From NCBI RefSeq assembly GCF_022539665.2, contig NC_081333.1, forward strand, positions 12,212,971 through 12,276,970: DNA of 64,000 bases, in the 5' to 3' direction. Each line of letters starts with the position of its first letter. Position 1 is the first letter of the stretch. A program made the translations under genes and the position numbers. The notes under the pieces are model-generated. The model saw nothing but the letters and a program-made list of their open reading frames with translations. It ran no database searches and was not told where the DNA came from. The DNA comes from Daphnia carinata. Lineage: Eukaryota > Arthropoda > Branchiopoda > Diplostraca > Daphniidae. Below, piece by piece: positions 1 through 17,327 of this stretch.

Positions 1-1395
1 AGGGTGAAGAGAAAGTAGTTTGATTCGATCCACTCACCCTCTTCATCCCTTTTTCCCTCTTTTCTTTCTATTTCTTTCTTCTCTTTGCTGCTATTCTGCT
101 CGGTACTGTTACATACACGATCGATACCACAGGGTGTGTACACATAGTGAGAATTCGTGGGCTTGATGAATTTCCTTTTTTTTTTTTTCTTTTTTTTTCC
201 CCTGTCTGCCAAACCTAGTGGCAGTATTTGTCGCCGGAATTATTCTTCCGGAATGACTCACCGAGTGAACTGCTCCCTCCTTGCCAAACCCCCCTCTACT
301 TCTCTCTCTCTCGAAAAAAAAAAAATACGAAGTTTCCTTAAGATTAATGGCGATTTGTGTCGTCGTAAATTCTATTTTAAACCGGTCATTTCATGGCCTT
401 CCCCACGTCTGGCGGGGGATATGGAACTCCTCCGCCGCGCCCACAAATACAACTTAAAGCTGCCAAATCCGGTGAAAGTTTCACCGTTACAAAGTACCAA
501 GCAAACAAACAAGGGGATGTGTGACAACAACATTCGACTTGCTTTTCAGACACGAGAAAATCTTGTATTGACTCTAAGCGAGGATCCCTCGTCACAGGAA
601 CCGAAGAGTTTTTATCACTGTCCAGTAGGGCCATGCCAACGAGGATTCACTTTGATTATGCCGAATCCCATCGTGAAATTTGGTTATTGATTTTAATTCG
701 AAAGCACGCCGTGTGGAGTGTTTGGTCCCAGACAATTCCGATAAAAACGAAAAGAACAGACACTTGATGGCCTCGTCGCGTGATATTTGTTTCTTGTCGC
801 ATCAAACCAGAACCAATAAGATTTAGATCTTATTCGGTTTGTAGATGACATTTGGGCTGTAATGTTATTATTATTATTTTTATCCATTGCCACTACCATC
901 ACTTATTGTCCGTGCCGACTCTTTTGCGCAGAGCGAATCATCTGGAACTAATCCAATCCAGTTAATATCCGGGGTGTTACAATGGAAAAATATATATATA
1001 TATAATCCTCGAGAGATGGTTGTGTATGGATGGCGTCTTTTTTTTTTTTTTTTTTTTTTTCTTTTCCTTCACGTAATCAGGATGAAAAATGTTGATAAAT
1101 AAAAAGACGCGGGAATACGGTGGGAAGTACGGCTGAATTAATGCGATTTGGATCGTTTGTCATCCCAGCTGCTGCACTCGACACTCATAGCACTGGCTTG
1201 ATACAGATAAGGCAAAGTACCTCGAATGATTGCTCAAAATATGGTGTCACATGGTGGTGACTGCCGATACGTTCATCTCTAATGCTTCAACGTTGTTGTT
1301 GTTTTTTTCTTTTATTACGAGACTTAGCGAATGACAAAAGATCTAAATGCTTTCCTGTTTTATTTTTCTTTATGTTATTGGTTTAGCTAAGAATC
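1..1395. other. Upstream region / 5' UTR intron of the PLEKHH-like gene
   Basis: No convincing coding exon is seen. The stretch contains T-runs (near 175-200 and 1040-1060) and A-runs. A likely splice acceptor (ttggtttag, ending at about 1386) lies just before the first coding ATG at 1396, so the 5' UTR is probably spliced and an upstream exon and promoter may lie here or left of the window. The open frames at 157-690 and 887-1102 have no recognisable family features and include homopolymer-encoded Phe runs, so I treat them as chance. Confidence 0.5.
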
Positions 1396-8777
<7,382 letters not shown>

Positions 8778-9318
8778 CAACTGACTAACGATACTTGTTG
8801 TCACTTGTTTGTCTGTGCCGAGCTCGTCAGCTGATATTCGGCCATGTATGGTGCGAGTGAAGAGGAGAGCTGAAATAATCGTTCTCCCAGTGTGCCTTTG
8901 TTAGAGGAGCTGTTTGGTGAGAGCAGAAAGGGGAAAAAGACTAGTCTTCCACAGCCCTTTTTTTCTGGGAGATTCTGCACCTTGACTTCACAACATTTTC
9001 ATCCGCTTTTCCCGAGGCCATTATTGTCGCTGCTTATTTAGATTTCAAGCCTTGTGAATGTAACTGGGCTCGTTGCTGACCGTTGCGTGTTCAATGAAGT
9101 ACGGTTTTTATGCCTTTTCTCTCATTTTCAATGGCAAAAATAGAGAAACGGTAGGCAACAAAAATTGTCCGGCGAATGGTACTTTATCTCGTGTGTTTGT
9201 GTGTGTATCTTCTAGTCTGCTACTCTATATCCGACAGGTCCTCATCCATATATAACATTTAAAGAACTCGAGCTGTGTGCGTGTTCGTACGTGTGCGTAT
9301 TTTATTTTCCTCAAAGGC

Positions 9319-9324
9319 AATAAA
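9319..9324 (+). terminator. Poly(A) signal for the PLEKHH-like gene
   Basis: AATAAA about 540 nt past the TGA at 8775-8777. It is the first canonical signal I see downstream, and no further exon lies between. The stretch 8778-9685 otherwise shows only 3' UTR-like sequence with a TG-rich patch near 9190. Confidence 0.5.
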
Positions 9325-9678
9325 TATCTACGTTAACTCTAAAATTCCTTCTCTTTATGTGTACCGCATTTTAGTATAAGATTTCCAGCTTTCCGAAACG
9401 TACTGTCTAGTACTGAAAGCACTGACTAAGATTTCCGAAGCACCGATCCCTTTCGGGGAAAATTGAAAGCCCAAGGCACTCAGTCAAGAAAAAAACCCAT
9501 CTAACACATCGACAATTATCCATTTTGTAATCTCGAATACTGGTTCGTTTTGTTCTCAAGCTCAGTGAAACGCTTCTCAATCCTTTTCAACAGGTAAGTT
9601 TTGCTAATCTTCCAATATCAGAAACACCAAAATAACAAATAATGTTAACATTGACATACCTTTGTATACTTGACATAG

Positions 9679-9684
9679 TTTATT
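9679..9684 (-). terminator. Poly(A) signal for PPCDC
   Basis: TTTATT on the plus strand reads AATAAA on the minus strand, immediately after the PPCDC stop (TGA at 9688-9686). The 3' UTR would be only tens of bases long. It may also end the upstream COX19 cistron if the two share one transcript. Confidence 0.55.
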
Positions 9685-9685
9685 T

Positions 9686-10283
9686 TCAAACTTTTCCTTT
9701 TGAAATCTTTACAACTTGGTCGACTATTGTTTTAATTTCTGCCATGGCACCTGCTCCTGAATCACCACAGATTAAAGTTTTAGATATGCAAGGTATCTCA
9801 ATGTAGCCAAATGCTTTCAGCTTGTTAATGTGCTCCGCTGTAAGTGGGTGATTCCACATGTGTGTGTTCATTGCTGGGCAGAAAAGCAGAGGCTTTGCTA
9901 AGTCCCATGCTCGAACTGTACAAGTGAGGAGGTTGTCACATATGCCCTGTATATAATGCATTGGAATTAGGATTTCAATAAGATAAAACATATCTTACTT
10001 GAGCAATTTTTGCAAGGCTGTTGGCATCTAAAGGTGCTATAATAAAAATATCTGCCCATCTTCTAAGTTCAATATGCAGAACAGGGTCGCCTCTATCTTT
10101 CCACACATTCCACTCATCTTCGTCATTCCAAACTTTGCAGTCTATTATGTCTGTCTTTAGAAAATGCTGTGCAGACTTTGTCGCAATGGTCTGTACTTCA
10201 AAGTTATTATTCTTCAGCTGATCCACTAGTTCATTGACTTTTATTGTGGCCACACTTCCTGTACATCCAATTAGTACTTTCAT
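9686..10283 (-). CDS. PPCDC: Phosphopantothenoylcysteine decarboxylase
   Basis: Two exons, 10283-9999 and 9946-9686, joined in phase 0; 181 residues. The enzyme decarboxylates 4'-phosphopantothenoylcysteine to 4'-phosphopantetheine in coenzyme A synthesis, using FMN. Family features seen: an N-terminal beta strand and turn MKVLIGCTGSVAT, the HIELRRWAD segment carrying the expected catalytic His, APLDANSLAKIAQG for flavin binding, the signature PAMNTHMW, and a Cys-containing loop ICGDSGAGAM. Slightly shorter than the human protein but no core motif is missing. The ATG lies 5 nt after the COX19 stop, so the two may share a transcript. Confidence in function is high; the mode of expression is unknown. 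Confidence 0.93.
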
Positions 10284-10288
10284 GACTA

Positions 10289-10549
10289 TTAATTTTTGTT
10301 CTCACCAACTAAATCACCAAATCCAAGTTTGGCCCAGTCTTCCTTAACCATTAACTGTTTTTGCATGCGACAGTCTAGGTAATCTTTTGACACTTCCCGG
10401 CACTTGTTATTTTGATTATTATTTTCTCTAAGGCAAATCATATAACGTAACATAAAGCGTTTGCACTCGCCCTCATGGTCAAGCGGAAAGCTGCCTTTGG
10501 CAGGAGGAGTGGGGTTAAATGTTTTTTGGCCGAAGGTGTTTGAGGCCAT
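10289..10549 (-). CDS. COX19: Cytochrome c oxidase assembly factor COX19
   Basis: Single coding exon, 86 residues, ATG at 10549-10547, TAA at 10291-10289. COX19 is a small twin CX9C protein of the mitochondrial intermembrane space and cytosol that takes part in copper delivery to cytochrome oxidase. Both motifs are visible: [11 protein letters not shown] and [11 protein letters not shown], each with exactly nine residues between cysteines, plus the N-terminal [20 protein letters not shown] typical of COX19. A possible ~45-nt 5' UTR intron (minus-strand donor near 10604, acceptor near 10563) precedes the ATG. The stop is separated from the PPCDC ATG by only 5 nt. Confidence 0.95.
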   Translation of the reverse strand: MASNTFGQKTFNPTPPAKGSFPLDHEGECKRFMLRYMICLRENNNQNNKCREVSKDYLDCRMQKQLMVKEDWAKLGFGDLVGENKN

Positions 10550-10739
10550 TTGAAATCTTACTCAAAGTAAGCAAGGACGACGAGCACTTAAATGTGTTGT
10601 TCCTTACCGAGACATAATCCACTCGTCCCCATAAAGTGATTTAGTCTTGAACAGCCGCGACGCCATCTATGGAGCTTAACATGCGCATCAACCTATTCTT
10701 CTGTTTTCTGCGTTTTTTTTTCAAAAACTATAGGCCTGG

Positions 10740-12000
10740 TGCAAAAATAACCTTGATTTTGGTAATCTGCTGTCAATTTTGAATCGAAACTGTATATATT
10801 TTACTAAATCAAGAACGTAGCCAAAAATGAAAAAGTGGGAAGGCCCTCTCACTTTTGGGAGACGGTGTCAAAAATAAAAAAAGTCGGGCTTATTTTGTCG
10901 GGCTTATTTTTTAAGCCCGACAAATCGGCCAAAAATCGAAAGCTCTTGGAATACGTTGAAAGTCACAAAATAAGCGCAGAATTTAATACTGATTCAGAAA
11001 AAATGGTTCGTTTTTTCGGCAAATCAACTGCTTTTGAAATATACCTAATAAATAAGATGTAGAACATCAGCAGCGGAACGTGCTAGCGCACTACTTTGTT
11101 CATCCGTTTTTTACATTTATATTTTAAACAACAAGTTTTACGTAAAAATAAAGTCGATATTCGTGATGCTCGTTCAATTTAGAATAGAAACCATGTATCC
11201 TAAACGATATCCAGATTTTAGCAAAAAATGAAAAAGTGGGAAGGCTGCAGCATTCTCACTTTTGTCAAAATCAGCAAGAAATCAATATCTCTTGGAATAC
11301 GTTAATAATCACACAATATACTCAGAATTTAATGCTGATGCAGGAAAGGCGATTCTTTTTTTTCGCCAAATGAATTGCGTTTAAAATACACTGAATAAAC
11401 ATGACGTAGAACGCTAGCGCTGTAGCGGGCTAGCGCAACCACTTTGTTAATCCGTTTTTTACGTTTATTTATAAAATCATAAGTTTCACTTAAAAATAAA
11501 AGCGATAATCGTGATTCTCGTCCAATTTAGAATAGAAAACATGGATCTTAAACGATATCTAGATTTTTGCCAAAAATGAAAAAGTGGGAAGGCCTTCTCA
11601 TTTTGTCAAAATCAGCCAAAAATCGAAATCTCATGGAATACGCTAAAAATCATATAGTAATACTCATAATTTAATGCTGATTCAGGAATAGTGATTCGTT
11701 TTTTCTTCAAATCAATTGCTTATGAAATACACTGAATAAAGATGAGGTGGAACTTACCGTTGTATCGGGCTAGCGCAACAACTTTGTTAACCTGTTTTTT
11801 ACATTTATTTTAAAAGCCACAAGTTTCCCATAAAAATAAAATCGATATTCGTGATGCTCGTTCAGCTTAGAACAGAAACCATGCATTTATAACGATATCT
11901 AAATTTCTACCAAAAATGAAAAAATGGGAAGGCTATATAGCCTTCTCACTTTTCTCAAAATTAGCGAAAAATCAATATCTCTTGGAAAATTTTAGATTTC
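10740..12000. repeat. Diverged ~345-bp tandem repeat array (about 3.5 units)
   Basis: A marker block (aaaatgaaaaagtgggaagg) recurs near 10824, 11226, 11573 and 11913. A second block (actttgttaatccgtttttt) recurs near 11092, 11441 and 11781, and a third (cgtgatgctcgttcaattta and variants) near 11162, 11512 and 11851. Spacing is about 349 and 340 bp between later units and about 400 bp for the first, which contains an inserted palindrome at 10881-10923. No coding capacity is evident; the open frame at 10835-11062 is repeat sequence. Confidence 0.85.
10895..10923. repeat. Perfect 12-bp-arm hairpin with TTGTCGGGCTTA arms
   Basis: TTGTCGGGCTTA at 10895-10906 is followed after 5 T's by its exact complement TAAGCCCGACAA at 10912-10923. 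A partial extra copy of one arm precedes it at 10881-10896. The same GGGCTTA/TAAGCCC core reappears at 12122-12137 on the far side of the tandem array. Confidence 0.85.
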
Positions 12001-12121
12001 GCTTTAAATACATGTTTTCGATGCAGAATTGAACGGGCTTCACAAATATGAGGGTTGTTTTCTCGTGGGACTCATAGGTTTTGAATAAAACGTAAAAAAA
12101 CGGTAAAAACTGGGTTAAAAA

Positions 12122-12137
12122 ATAAGCCCGGGCTTAT
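12122..12137. repeat. 16-bp perfect palindrome ATAAGCCCGGGCTTAT
   Basis: Self-complementary sequence on the right border of the tandem array, followed by another GCCGGGCTTA copy at about 12141-12150. It shares its core with the hairpin at 10895-10923, so the ~1.25-kb array is bracketed by related palindromes. This is compatible with a MITE-like or other non-autonomous element. Confidence 0.8.
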
Positions 12138-12241
12138 ATTGCCGGGCTTAAAATTTTTTCCTATTAAAAAATTATAGCATTAAATCTAGATAAAAGATAA
12201 CTATAGAATATAGATGATTCTGATTCAAGATTAACCAAGGA

Positions 12242-14425
12242 ACACTTCTTTTTTTCCGACACGTAGCCATCTACCGCTCAGATTCGTTATTACTGGCGTA
12301 GGCAATTTCAGTCCATTGGATGCCATTCGCAGTTAGTTCAGTAGCGTGGATGGAGAATAACGCGTGGCTGGAGGAACAATTGAAAAATGGATAATATAAT
12401 ACAACAAAAGGATGGTAAGTATAAACATTATTATATTGGTTTTCAATTATTAATTATTGTTTATTAGATCAAATTATGTAGCTGCAGGCCCAATTATTGG
12501 AACAACACAAAATATTAGATAACAGCAAAGCTAAGGATGGTAAGGCCTAATACGTAATGATTCTATTTATTTGCTTTTATTCATTTGTGTTTTGTAGCTC
12601 AAATTTTAAGTCTACAAGCTCAGCTAGGGGAAAAGAACAAATTGGAACGGAACAGTTTCCAAACAGTGAAAGAGGTTTTTCCAAACTCATCCCTAACTGA
12701 ACATGAGGATGAATTGGCATTAGGCGAACACAGTCAGGTACCTAAACTTTTCAAATAAGAATTCAAAATAAGTATAGAATTTTAACAAACAATTATTTAT
12801 TGTTTAGTTATTCAGTCTACCACCTGACAGTGTGTTAAAGTTAAATTCTGTTAGTGCTGCACTAAAAGAATTGTTAGTAATAAGTCCATGCAGCGAAGGA
12901 AGTGAACATTTGTGGGACCGTATTTGGGCTGAAAATGGGTGAGGTACGAAAAGCCAGAAATAGCACAAGTTCAACATAAAACATGAATTAGGTACTTTTC
13001 GGTTTTTTGTCTATCGAAAAAGTATTTTTAATGCTATTATTTTGCATTCACAGAATTTTAGCAGGGGATCAAGTCAAGTCTGGAAGTGTTACAGGATGGA
13101 AGAGTGAGCCTACAATTGAAAAACACTGAAAGTGCATTACCATTAAGGTATGAGGTAAAGTAATAGAGTATGCAAATTGTCTAATGAGAAGTACCATCTT
13201 GTGTGAATGAATCCTGTGTAACAGCAATCCTTTATAGTTCTGTCACAGCTAGAAGCCTCAAATAATTCTGCTTCTCTTTCTAAAGAACAACTTGTCCTTT
13301 ACGTTCAGAGTGTTGGTGAAGCTGGGTACTTAAATGGCCCTAAAGATGTTTCATTTCGTTGGCATTGCAGCGATGAACATCATGCATGGACTCTTTAGGT
13401 ATGAAAGGAATTTTCTTGAAAATTTTTTGAATTTATGACAAAGCATTTCTCCTGCTTTTTGCCAACCATGTCTAATCTAAAAAAAAAAAATTATCCAATA
13501 GGAAAGAATTTTCAGCATACTGGGAACACAATTATCAACAAGGCAACATTCAAGGGGTGCTATTTTATCATTCAAGAGCCTTATACAATGATTTTCATCT
13601 GCGATTTGTATGGACTTTCCCAAGCTTCTGCCAGAAGTTGAATCTATAAGTCATGTAAGTCACATGACCAACAATTGAGATGCTTAATGGTGTTGTTTTT
13701 CTTTTCTCAGCATAGGTTAATAGTAACATTGGATCTGAAAAGATTCTTGGTTGGGGCAAGACACTGAATAAATTGTAATGATTGAATGGATGACATGACA
13801 TTTCTATACTTAATTTGGATTCCCTTGACGGTATTTTATATTTAAAAAATTGAAGTGCATATCTGGGCTCCCTTCCTTTCCGTAGCCCCGTTTCCCCTTG
13901 ACTCGTAATAAGCCCGTAGGGGGTCATGCCCCTACTGTACGGTATATATAAAAACAACATATACCGAGGTTTGGAGGGCTCTGGCCGGAAAGGGGACGTG
14001 GGGGTCCGCTTAGTCCGATGATGTGTTCACGGAGGGCGACGTGGCAACCCACAAATCCGAACTAAAGGTTAATCGCTCCTGTAAAAATGTTCCAAATCTT
14101 CAGCTCTTCTTCCGGCTTCTCTTAGCCAATCACCGGGTAATCTCCCCGGTGGGTCAACAAGGCAGTGTCTCCCCCTGCCTGGGTTGACGGCAACTTTTGA
14201 AAGGGCTATTGTGTCTTTTTAAAGTTGCAAAAATAATTGTAATGTGCAGAGAATTGTCAATAAAAATTTTTTTATAAAATATTTTTTACAAAATTTGTTT
14301 CTTTCATTGTCTGTGTTAGGTGTGTTCACACATTACATTTATCAACTTTTTTTTTTTTACTTTGCTTTATTTGTTTTTGTCACCTTTGACGGTAAGCATT
14401 GTTTCCATTTGTTTATCGTTTATAT
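12242..14425 (+). repeat. Left arm of a large inverted repeat
   Basis: Reading rightward from about 12242 matches, as reverse complement, the sequence reading leftward from about 16709. Examples: the gtagccatctaccg block at 12264-12277 versus 16667-16680; the cgggtaatctccccggtggg block near 14134 versus 15185; the aatggaaacaatgcttacc block near 14915-14945 versus 14395-14415. Identity looks about 85-93 % in the parts compared by eye. Inside the arm is a decayed multi-exon gene copy, then a structured segment with two hairpins (GTAGGGG/CCCCTAC at 13916-13935 and CGGTATAT/ATATACCG at 13940-13966). The left arm is about 370 bp longer than the right because 12505-12875 has no counterpart there. 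Confidence 0.9.
12389..13400 (+). pseudogene. Decayed multi-exon gene copy in the left arm
   Basis: An ATG at about 12389 opens a 10-codon exon (MDNIIQQKDG) with a GTAAGT donor. Further exon-like blocks separated by AT-rich introns follow: about 12469-12540 (contains an in-frame TAG), about 12599-12736, and from about 12809. Two of these blocks encode a repeated LQAQL motif (LQAQLLEQHK and LQAQLGEKNK), pointing to exon duplication. The last block runs to LLVISPCSEGSEHLWDRIW and then hits stops. I do not recognise the family. In-frame stops indicate a pseudogene; the right arm holds a shorter sister copy. Confidence 0.5.
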
Positions 14426-14476
14426 ATATTTAGGATATTTTTTTAAGTAATTTTGTATTTTGTATTTTATTTTACT

Positions 14477-14546
14477 CGTATGGGAACCGATCCCCAGATA
14501 TTCAGCGTGCAACGCCGACGCTCTAACATTGAGCCACGAGATATAT
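14477..14546 (-). other. tRNA-like sequence (Ala-TGC-like, degenerate)
   Basis: On the minus strand: box A-like TGGCTCAATGTTAGAGC with a 4-bp D stem (GCTC/GAGC), a 5-bp anticodon stem (TCGGC/GCTGA) closing the 7-nt loop GTTGCAC (apparent anticodon TGC), and box B-like GGATCGGTTCCC. Five base pairs of an acceptor stem (CTCGT/ACGAG) are possible, but the T stem is imperfect. It is more likely a tRNA-derived element head or pseudo-tRNA than a functional gene. Confidence 0.45.
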
Positions 14547-14639
14547 ATAAATATCTTATTATCGCATATCATATGTTATCGTCTAGGATGTTTATGCAGT
14601 CTTTCACAACTATATGTTTATCTTTCTACTATTTTCATA

Positions 14640-14702
14640 AGGTTCATAGCTCTGTGGTAGAGCCTTTAGCTGCGATACCTGTTACCCTGGTTTCAAACCT
14701 CA
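14640..14702 (+). other. tRNA-like sequence with boxes A and B
   Basis: Box A-like TAGCTCTGTGGTAGAGC with a good D stem, and box B-like GGTTTCAAACC about 30 nt later. I cannot fold a proper anticodon stem or acceptor stem, so a functional tRNA is unlikely. An internal RNA polymerase III promoter is possible. Confidence 0.4.
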
Positions 14703-14826
14703 GTAGATGTGTAAAAATGAAGTAGAATAGATGTAGAAGATTATATTGCAGAATCGCATTTCAGTTTTAGTCTAAGTGTAAATGCAAGTCCACAAGTAAC
14801 TAGAAAAAAGCCAACTTGACATCACA

Positions 14827-14892
14827 TGATTCATGGCTCATTGGTAGAGCATCGTCGTGGTATGGCGAACATCCAGGGTTCGATCCCTGGAA
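14827..14892 (+). other. tRNA-like sequence (Thr-GGT-like, degenerate)
   Basis: D stem GCTC/GAGC, anticodon stem TCGTC/GGCGA around loop GTGGTAT (apparent anticodon GGT), and box B with arm CCAGGGTTCGATCCCTGG. The acceptor stem does not pair well and the T-loop spacing is off by one, so this looks tRNA-derived rather than a working tRNA gene. It lies directly before the right arm of the inverted repeat. Confidence 0.5.
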
Positions 14893-14907
14893 ATTAATAG
14901 AATGCTT

Positions 14908-16709
14908 ACAGATAAACGATAAACCAATGGAAACAATGCTTACCATCAAAGGTGACAGAAACAAATAAAGCAAAGTAAAAAAAAAAAAAAAGTCGATAAA
15001 TTTAATGTGTGAACACACCTAACACAGACAATGAAAGAAACAAATTTTGCAAAAAATATTTTATAAAAAAATTTTATTGACAATTCTCTGCACATTACAA
15101 TTATTTTTGCAACTTTAAAAAGGCACAATAGCCCTTTCAAAAGTTGCCGTCAACCAAGGCAGGGGGAGACACTGCATTGGTTGACCCACCGGGGAGATTA
15201 CCCGGTGATTGGCTAAGAGAAGCCGGAAGAAGAGCCGAAGAAATGGAACATTTTTACAGGAGCGATTAACCTTTAATTCGGATTTGTGGGTAGCCACACA
15301 GCCCTCCATGAACACTTCATCGAACCATGCGGACACCCACGTCCCCTTTCCGGCCAGAGCCCTCCAAACCTCGGTATATGTTGTTTTTATATATACCGTA
15401 CAGTAGGGGCATGACCCCCTACGGGCTTATTATGAGTCAAGGGGAAACGGGGCTACAGAAAAGAAGGGAGCCCAGAAATGCACTTCAATTTTTTTTATAT
15501 CAAATACCGTCTGGGGAATCCGAATTAAGTATAGAAATGTCATGTCATCCATCCAATCAATACAATTTATTCAGTGTCCAACCAAGAATCTTTTCAGATC
15601 CAATGTTACTATTAACCTATATTGGGAAAAGAAAAACAACACCATTAAGCATATCAATTGGTGCTCATGTAACTTACATGACTCATAGATTCAACTTCTG
15701 GTGGAAGCTTGGGAAAGGACATACAAATTGCAGATTAACATCATTGTATAAGGATCTTGAATGATAAACTAGCACCCGTAGAATGTTGCATTGTTGTGTT
15801 CCCAGTATATGAAAATCCTTTCCTATTGGATTAATTTTTTTTTGTAGATTAGACCTGGTTGGCAAAAAGGAAGAGAAACTCTTCGTCATAAATTCAAAAT
15901 TATTTGAAGGAAATTCCTTTCATACCTAAAGAGTCCATGTATGATGTTCATCTCTGCAACAATAGCAAAATTAAAACATCTTTAGGGCCATTTAAGTACC
16001 CAGTTTCACCAACACTGTGAACATAAAGGACAAGTTGTTCAGCCAGAGAAGCAGAATTATTTGAGGCTTCTAGCTGTGACAGAACTATAAAGGATTGCTG
16101 TTGTACAGATTCATTAACACAAGATGGTACTTCTCATTAGACAATTTGCATTACTCTATTACTTTACCTCACACCTTAACGGTAATGTAATCTCAGTGTT
16201 TTTTCAACTACAGGCTGACTCTTCCATCCTGTAACACTTCCAGACTTGACTTGATCCCCTGCTAAAATTCTGTGAATGCAAAATAATAGCATTAAAAATA
16301 CTTTTTCGATAGACAAAGAACCGGGAAGTACCTAATCCATGTTTTAGGTTGAACTCGTGCCATTTCTGGGTTTCCGTACCACACCCATTTTTGGCCCAAA
16401 TACGGTCCCACAATTGTTCAGTTCCATCGCTGCATGGACTGATTACGAACAATAATTGAGCCTGCAGGTTCATAATTAGAGCTAAAAAACTAAATAATTG
16501 AAAACTAATATAATAATCTTTGTACTTACCATCCTTATCTTTTATTATCTTATCCATTTTAACATATTTTTCTCCAGCCACGCGTTTTTCTCCAGCCACG
16601 CTACTCGACTAACTGACAATGGGATCCAATGGACTCAAATTGACATGCCGGTAATAACGATTCTGACCGGTAGATGGCTACGGGTCGAAAAAAAAAGAAA
16701 AAGTGTGAT
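14908..16709 (-). repeat. Right arm of a large inverted repeat
   Basis: Mirror copy of 12242-14425, about 1.8 kb. It lacks the segment matching left-arm 12505-12875; the break falls between short similar motifs (aattatt / aattgtt), which fits a microhomology deletion. The same two hairpins appear at about 15375-15428. Flanking direct repeats that would mark a target-site duplication could not be identified with confidence. Confidence 0.9.
16204..16599 (-). CDS. Short hypothetical protein in the right arm, 131 codons from ATG or about 100 if spliced
   Basis: The right-arm copy keeps an open frame where the left copy has stops. The start homologous to the left arm is the ATG giving MDKIIKDKD at about 16558, followed by a donor GTAAGTAC and a ~60-nt intron that is itself open. 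The exon LIMNLQAQLLFVISPCSDG is a fusion produced by the arm-specific deletion. The protein ends YRMEESACS. No known domain recognised. Because its own sister copy is broken and exon order is lost, expression as a protein is doubtful; an RNA role is as likely. Confidence 0.3.
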   Translation of the reverse strand: MAGEKRVAGEKYVKMDKIIKDKDGKYKDYYISFQLFSFLALIMNLQAQLLFVISPCSDGTEQLWDRIWAKNGCGTETQKWHEFNLKHGLGTSRFFVYRKSIFNAIILHSQNFSRGSSQVWKCYRMEESACS

Positions 16710-17327
16710 TTTTTTTTTTTTTTTGGCGAAATTTTTTTTTTTTGTTGTGTAAAATTGATTGGCATAGTATTCTAGATAAAATAATTTATCAAGTAATCGA
16801 AATTTTCATTCTTGAATTTGGATCTGTCTTGAACATATAATGCCATCTATTGTCCAAGTTATGAAAACCGCACTTGTGGTTGTCAAGTTGTCCAACTTAC
16901 CGTGTAACTTAAATGTGTAAACTTCCATGGGAATGAGGCCCTCCAATAATCATAAAAAAGTTTTGTAATTTATTTTTTACAGCTTATCTACAATTGACAA
17001 CAAATCTAAATCCTTATATTTTTCATTTATTTATTCATTATGTGGCGTTAACATCGCAATTGATGATCATTTATTCATTTTCTTCATTATTCCCATCCGT
17101 GTCTATAAATTATTCGTAGCAATTTTCTTATACAATAAAAAAACAAACGTGAAAAACAAAACCTCTTGAACGCCTCGCCTACAACTTTTAAAATGTACAA
17201 ATTCCATGAACAGCATAGCCAAAAGCCCTGCGGGACTAGTCAACCTATTTTTTATTCATTTCTGTACAAACTTTCGTTTCAGATAACACGCACACTTGTT
17301 TGCTCCCGGATAACTCCCATTGGAAAC
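16710..17327. other. Intergenic AT-rich stretch before NIPSNAP
   Basis: No coding signal seen. It contains A/T runs, a GCCATCTA motif at 16843-16850 that also occurs in the COX19 upstream region, and AT-rich sequence to 17160. It presumably holds the promoter of the NIPSNAP gene starting at about 17328. Confidence 0.5.

Larger units (their letters stand above)
14426..14907. repeat. Loop of the inverted repeat, with tRNA-like sequences
   Basis: About 480 bp of non-mirrored sequence between the arms, holding three tRNA-like segments (one minus, two plus, listed separately). The outer two sit immediately inside the arm ends and resemble each other when one is reversed, so the element homology probably extends through them. 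In that view each unit begins with a tRNA-like head and the two units are arranged head to head. Confidence 0.6.

Noticed and set aside
157-690. 177-codon open frame at the left end
   Set aside because: Starts at GTG, begins with a Phe run from poly(T), has no domain and lies where the PLEKHH 5' UTR intron is expected.
10835-11062. 75-codon frame in the tandem array
   Set aside because: Composed of the repeat unit; other units do not keep the frame.
14477-14892. Functional tRNA genes
   Set aside because: Boxes A and B and some stems are present, but acceptor or T stems are defective, so they are listed as tRNA-like only.
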